Positions 6,606 through 7,632 of a DNA stretch of 7,632 bases are shown here, in pieces; the first letter of the stretch is position 1, and the number at the start of each line of letters is the position of its first letter. A model generated the notes under the pieces. It saw only the letters and a list, made by a program, of their open reading frames with translations, was not told where the DNA came from and did not search any database. The position numbers were made by a program, and so were the translations under genes. The DNA comes from Pelagibacteraceae bacterium TMED170 (GTDB lineage: Bacteria > Pseudomonadota > Alphaproteobacteria > Pelagibacterales > Pelagibacteraceae): contig NHHT02000002.1 in NCBI GenBank assembly GCA_002170875.2, positions 6,928 to 14,559 on the forward strand, written 5' to 3'.

Positions 6606-6953
6606 TTATTTAATAACTTTTAAATTATTCCAACTAGTTTTTGTAATTAATCTATTAAGATTTTCTGATTTTTCTATTATACATCCATTCTTGTCTTTAA
6701 CTAAAAATCTTTCATTAAAGTTATTTGGTTTGAAATTTTTTAATATTCTAAGTAAAGGCTTGTCCGATGCCCTTTGATAAACATCAAAAGAAACTTCCCT
6801 GAGTCCAGGGGATAAACTATAATTTTTCCATGTCCCGTTGGATACCATTCTTGCATATAGGTTGAGAATAGTTTGAAGCTCTCTTTTTACAAAAAATATT
6901 TCTTTATCCTTTTTTTTAATAACATTATTAACAACCAGTTTTAATGCTTTCAT
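6606..6953 (-). CDS. DUF2794 family protein
   Basis: A 115-residue soluble protein matching DUF2794, a family of unknown function essentially confined to alphaproteobacteria. Recognisable blocks are IFFVKRELQTILNLYARMVS (19-38), GTWKNYSL (40-47), VSFDVYQRASDKPLLRI (54-70) and FLVKDKNGCIIEKSENLNRL (83-102). Other family members have the same 'F..rEL..IL.lYgrmVa.GeWrdY' and 'v.rRase.PlyRi' pattern. No signal peptide or membrane segment is seen. The ATG overlaps the yciB stop by 4 bases (ATGA), so the two are translationally coupled and probably function or are dosed together. I cannot assign a biochemical activity. The N-terminus is lysine-rich, in keeping with the base composition of the window. 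Confidence 0.85.
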   Translation of the reverse strand: MKALKLVVNNVIKKKDKEIFFVKRELQTILNLYARMVSNGTWKNYSLSPGLREVSFDVYQRASDKPLLRILKNFKPNNFNERFLVKDKNGCIIEKSENLNRLITKTSWNNLKVIK

Positions 6954-7495
6954 ATTTTATGTTTTTTTATCAAAGGCAATTGTAATGCAGTAAAAATAAA
7001 AGTTAAAGGAAGAATCCCCCAGACTTTGAAATTCACCCACACAACTTCACTTTGAGTCCTCCATATTATTTCATTAATTATTGCTAAAAAAATAAAAAAA
7101 TAAGCCCATCTATTATTCAATTTAGTCCAACCGAGGTCATCAAGTTCAAAAGAGGATTTAAAAATTTTTTTTAACAAATTTTTATTGAATAAAAATTGAC
7201 TTGTTAAAAGAACCAAGGCAAAAATTAAATTAATTATAGTTGGTTTTATATAAAGAAATATTGGATTATTAAAATATAAAGTTAGACCACCAAAAAAACA
7301 AACAACTACTCCACCAACTAAAGGAATGTAAGGAATTTTTCTTTCTACAATATATATTACTATAACTGCAATAATCGTTGAAATAATTAGTGGGGGTATT
7401 GCCGAAGATAAATCATTATCATTTCTATAGTAAACGGTAAAAAAAATTAATAATGGGCCAAAATCAGTAATAAATTTTAGTAGCGACTTATTCAC
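6950..7495 (-). CDS. yciB: Septation protein A / YciB (IspZ) family inner-membrane protein
   Basis: A 181-residue protein with about five hydrophobic segments and the YciB/IspA family signatures: DFGPLLIFFTVY (11-22), FFGGLTLYFNN (67-77), KPTIINLIFALVLLTSQF (84-101), GWTKLNNRWAYFF (122-134) and WVNFKVWGILPLTFIFTALQ (153-172). Members act in the inner membrane in cell-envelope integrity and septation, with divisome contacts reported in E. coli. The start codon is GTG (7495-7493 on the - strand), read as initiator Met. The nearby ATG two bases upstream is in another frame and meets a stop immediately, and the yciB frame has a stop at 7504-7502, so GTG is the only sensible start. It is the first gene of a two-gene unit with DUF2794 and diverges from the hspQ-like gene. 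Confidence 0.92.
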   Translation of the reverse strand: MNKSLLKFITDFGPLLIFFTVYYRNDNDLSSAIPPLIISTIIAVIVIYIVERKIPYIPLVGGVVVCFFGGLTLYFNNPIFLYIKPTIINLIFALVLLTSQFLFNKNLLKKIFKSSFELDDLGWTKLNNRWAYFFIFLAIINEIIWRTQSEVVWVNFKVWGILPLTFIFTALQLPLIKKHKI

Positions 7496-7501
7496 ATATG
7501 A

Positions 7502-7507
7502 TTAATA
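7502..7507 (-). promoter_or_regulatory. Possible -10 element for yciB
   Basis: TATTAA (7507-7502 on the - strand) lies six bases before the yciB GTG, the same spacing as the -10-like hexamers before the Bax-inhibitor and hspQ-like genes. No convincing -35 is visible at 16-18 bases further upstream. Confidence 0.25.
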
Positions 7508-7538
7508 ACATAAATTAGTTTTTAAATAAATTTATATA

Positions 7539-7566
7539 TTGATTTTTTTTAAAAAATTATTATCTA
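7539..7566 (+). promoter_or_regulatory. Candidate promoter for the hspQ-like gene, probably leaderless
   Basis: TTGATT (7539-7544), a 16-base spacer and TATCTA (7561-7566) precede the ATG at 7573 by six bases, the same geometry as the promoter candidate before the Bax-inhibitor gene. The spacer is a T-run followed by an A-run. The -10 is imperfect, so confidence is limited. Confidence 0.35.
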
Positions 7567-7573
7567 TTAGATA
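7561..7573. promoter_or_regulatory. 13-base perfect palindrome over the hspQ-like -10 region and start codon
   Basis: TATCTA-T-TAGATA is a perfect 6-1-6 inverted repeat. It covers the candidate -10 hexamer and ends on the A of the ATG, a position where a bound protein would block transcription initiation. No known operator is matched. Confidence 0.35.
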
Positions 7574-7632
7574 TGTCAATTAACAATGCAAAATTTTCAA
7601 TTGGAGAAATAGTTAAACATAGACATTTTATA
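7573..7632 (+). CDS. hspQ: Probable HspQ / hemimethylated-DNA-binding (YccV) family protein, N-terminal 20 residues (3' end outside window)
   Basis: The last 60 bases read as an open frame from ATG: MSINNAKFSIGEIVKHRHFI. The block AKFSIGEIVKHRHF resembles the N-terminus of alphaproteobacterial HspQ/YccV proteins ('akF.iGdvVrHr.f.frGvv'), small cytosolic proteins of about 100 residues. In enterobacteria HspQ binds hemimethylated DNA and acts as a specificity factor for the Lon protease. Only 20 residues are visible, so the assignment rests on this short block and on the sensible start context. The gene diverges from yciB across a 77-base AT-rich intergenic region holding a promoter candidate and a palindrome. 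Confidence 0.7.
   Translation, partial: MSINNAKFSIGEIVKHRHFI

Noticed and set aside
6600..6650. Weak AATTATTTAA / TTTAAATTATT symmetry that could be a terminator
   Set aside because: The pairing is almost entirely A-T, lies inside the DUF2794 coding end and has no clean T-run stem-loop form.
6589..6777. 62-residue + strand open frame after the Bax-inhibitor-like gene
   Set aside because: It is antisense to the C-terminal half of the DUF2794 gene, which has clear family motifs.
1..7632. A new multi-gene system such as defence, secretion or a biosynthetic cluster
   Set aside because: Every substantial frame belongs to a recognisable core family, there are no mobile-element marks, and gene order suggests ordinary operons of a streamlined genome.

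Overview
The window is AT-rich and densely packed, with no intergenic gap longer than about 80 bases. No tRNA, rRNA, CRISPR array, insertion sequence or other mobile element was seen. Gene content (FolD, long-form ArgG, an IalB-family secreted protein, the alphaproteobacterial DUF2794 family, YciB, a start resembling HspQ) and lysine/isoleucine/asparagine-rich proteins point to a streamlined alphaproteobacterium, most likely the marine SAR11/Pelagibacter group. That assignment is inferred from composition and protein families, not from a marker gene.

Layout. (1) Bases 1-2618, + strand: the C-terminal end of an MscS-type channel, then yggT (4-base overlap), folD (1-base gap) and a metallo-beta-lactamase-fold hydrolase of the NAPE-PLD/RomA type. 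Together they look like one operon. The hydrolase is preceded by what looks like a lipoprotein signal peptide put out of frame by a 10-T run. (2) Bases 2605-5779, - strand, in transcription order: a Tas-like aldo/keto reductase, an IalB-family exported protein, argG (directly abutting) and a PsiE-family membrane protein. (3) Bases 5856-6605, + strand: a Bax-inhibitor-1/YbhL-type seven-helix membrane protein, divergent from tas. (4) Bases 6606-7495, - strand: yciB (GTG start) translationally coupled to a DUF2794 gene. (5) From 7573, + strand: the first 20 codons of a probable hspQ, cut by the window edge.

The two biosynthetic enzymes, FolD (one-carbon/tetrahydrofolate) and ArgG (arginine), are core metabolism with their key residues intact. 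The rest are mainly membrane or envelope proteins. I see no multi-gene defence, secretion or secondary-metabolite system, and the window reads as ordinary core genome. The observations most worth checking are the frameshifted lipoprotein signal, the -10-like hexamers lying 5-8 bases before several start codons (suggesting leaderless transcripts), a 13-base perfect palindrome over the hspQ start, and the tight coupling of DUF2794 to yciB.
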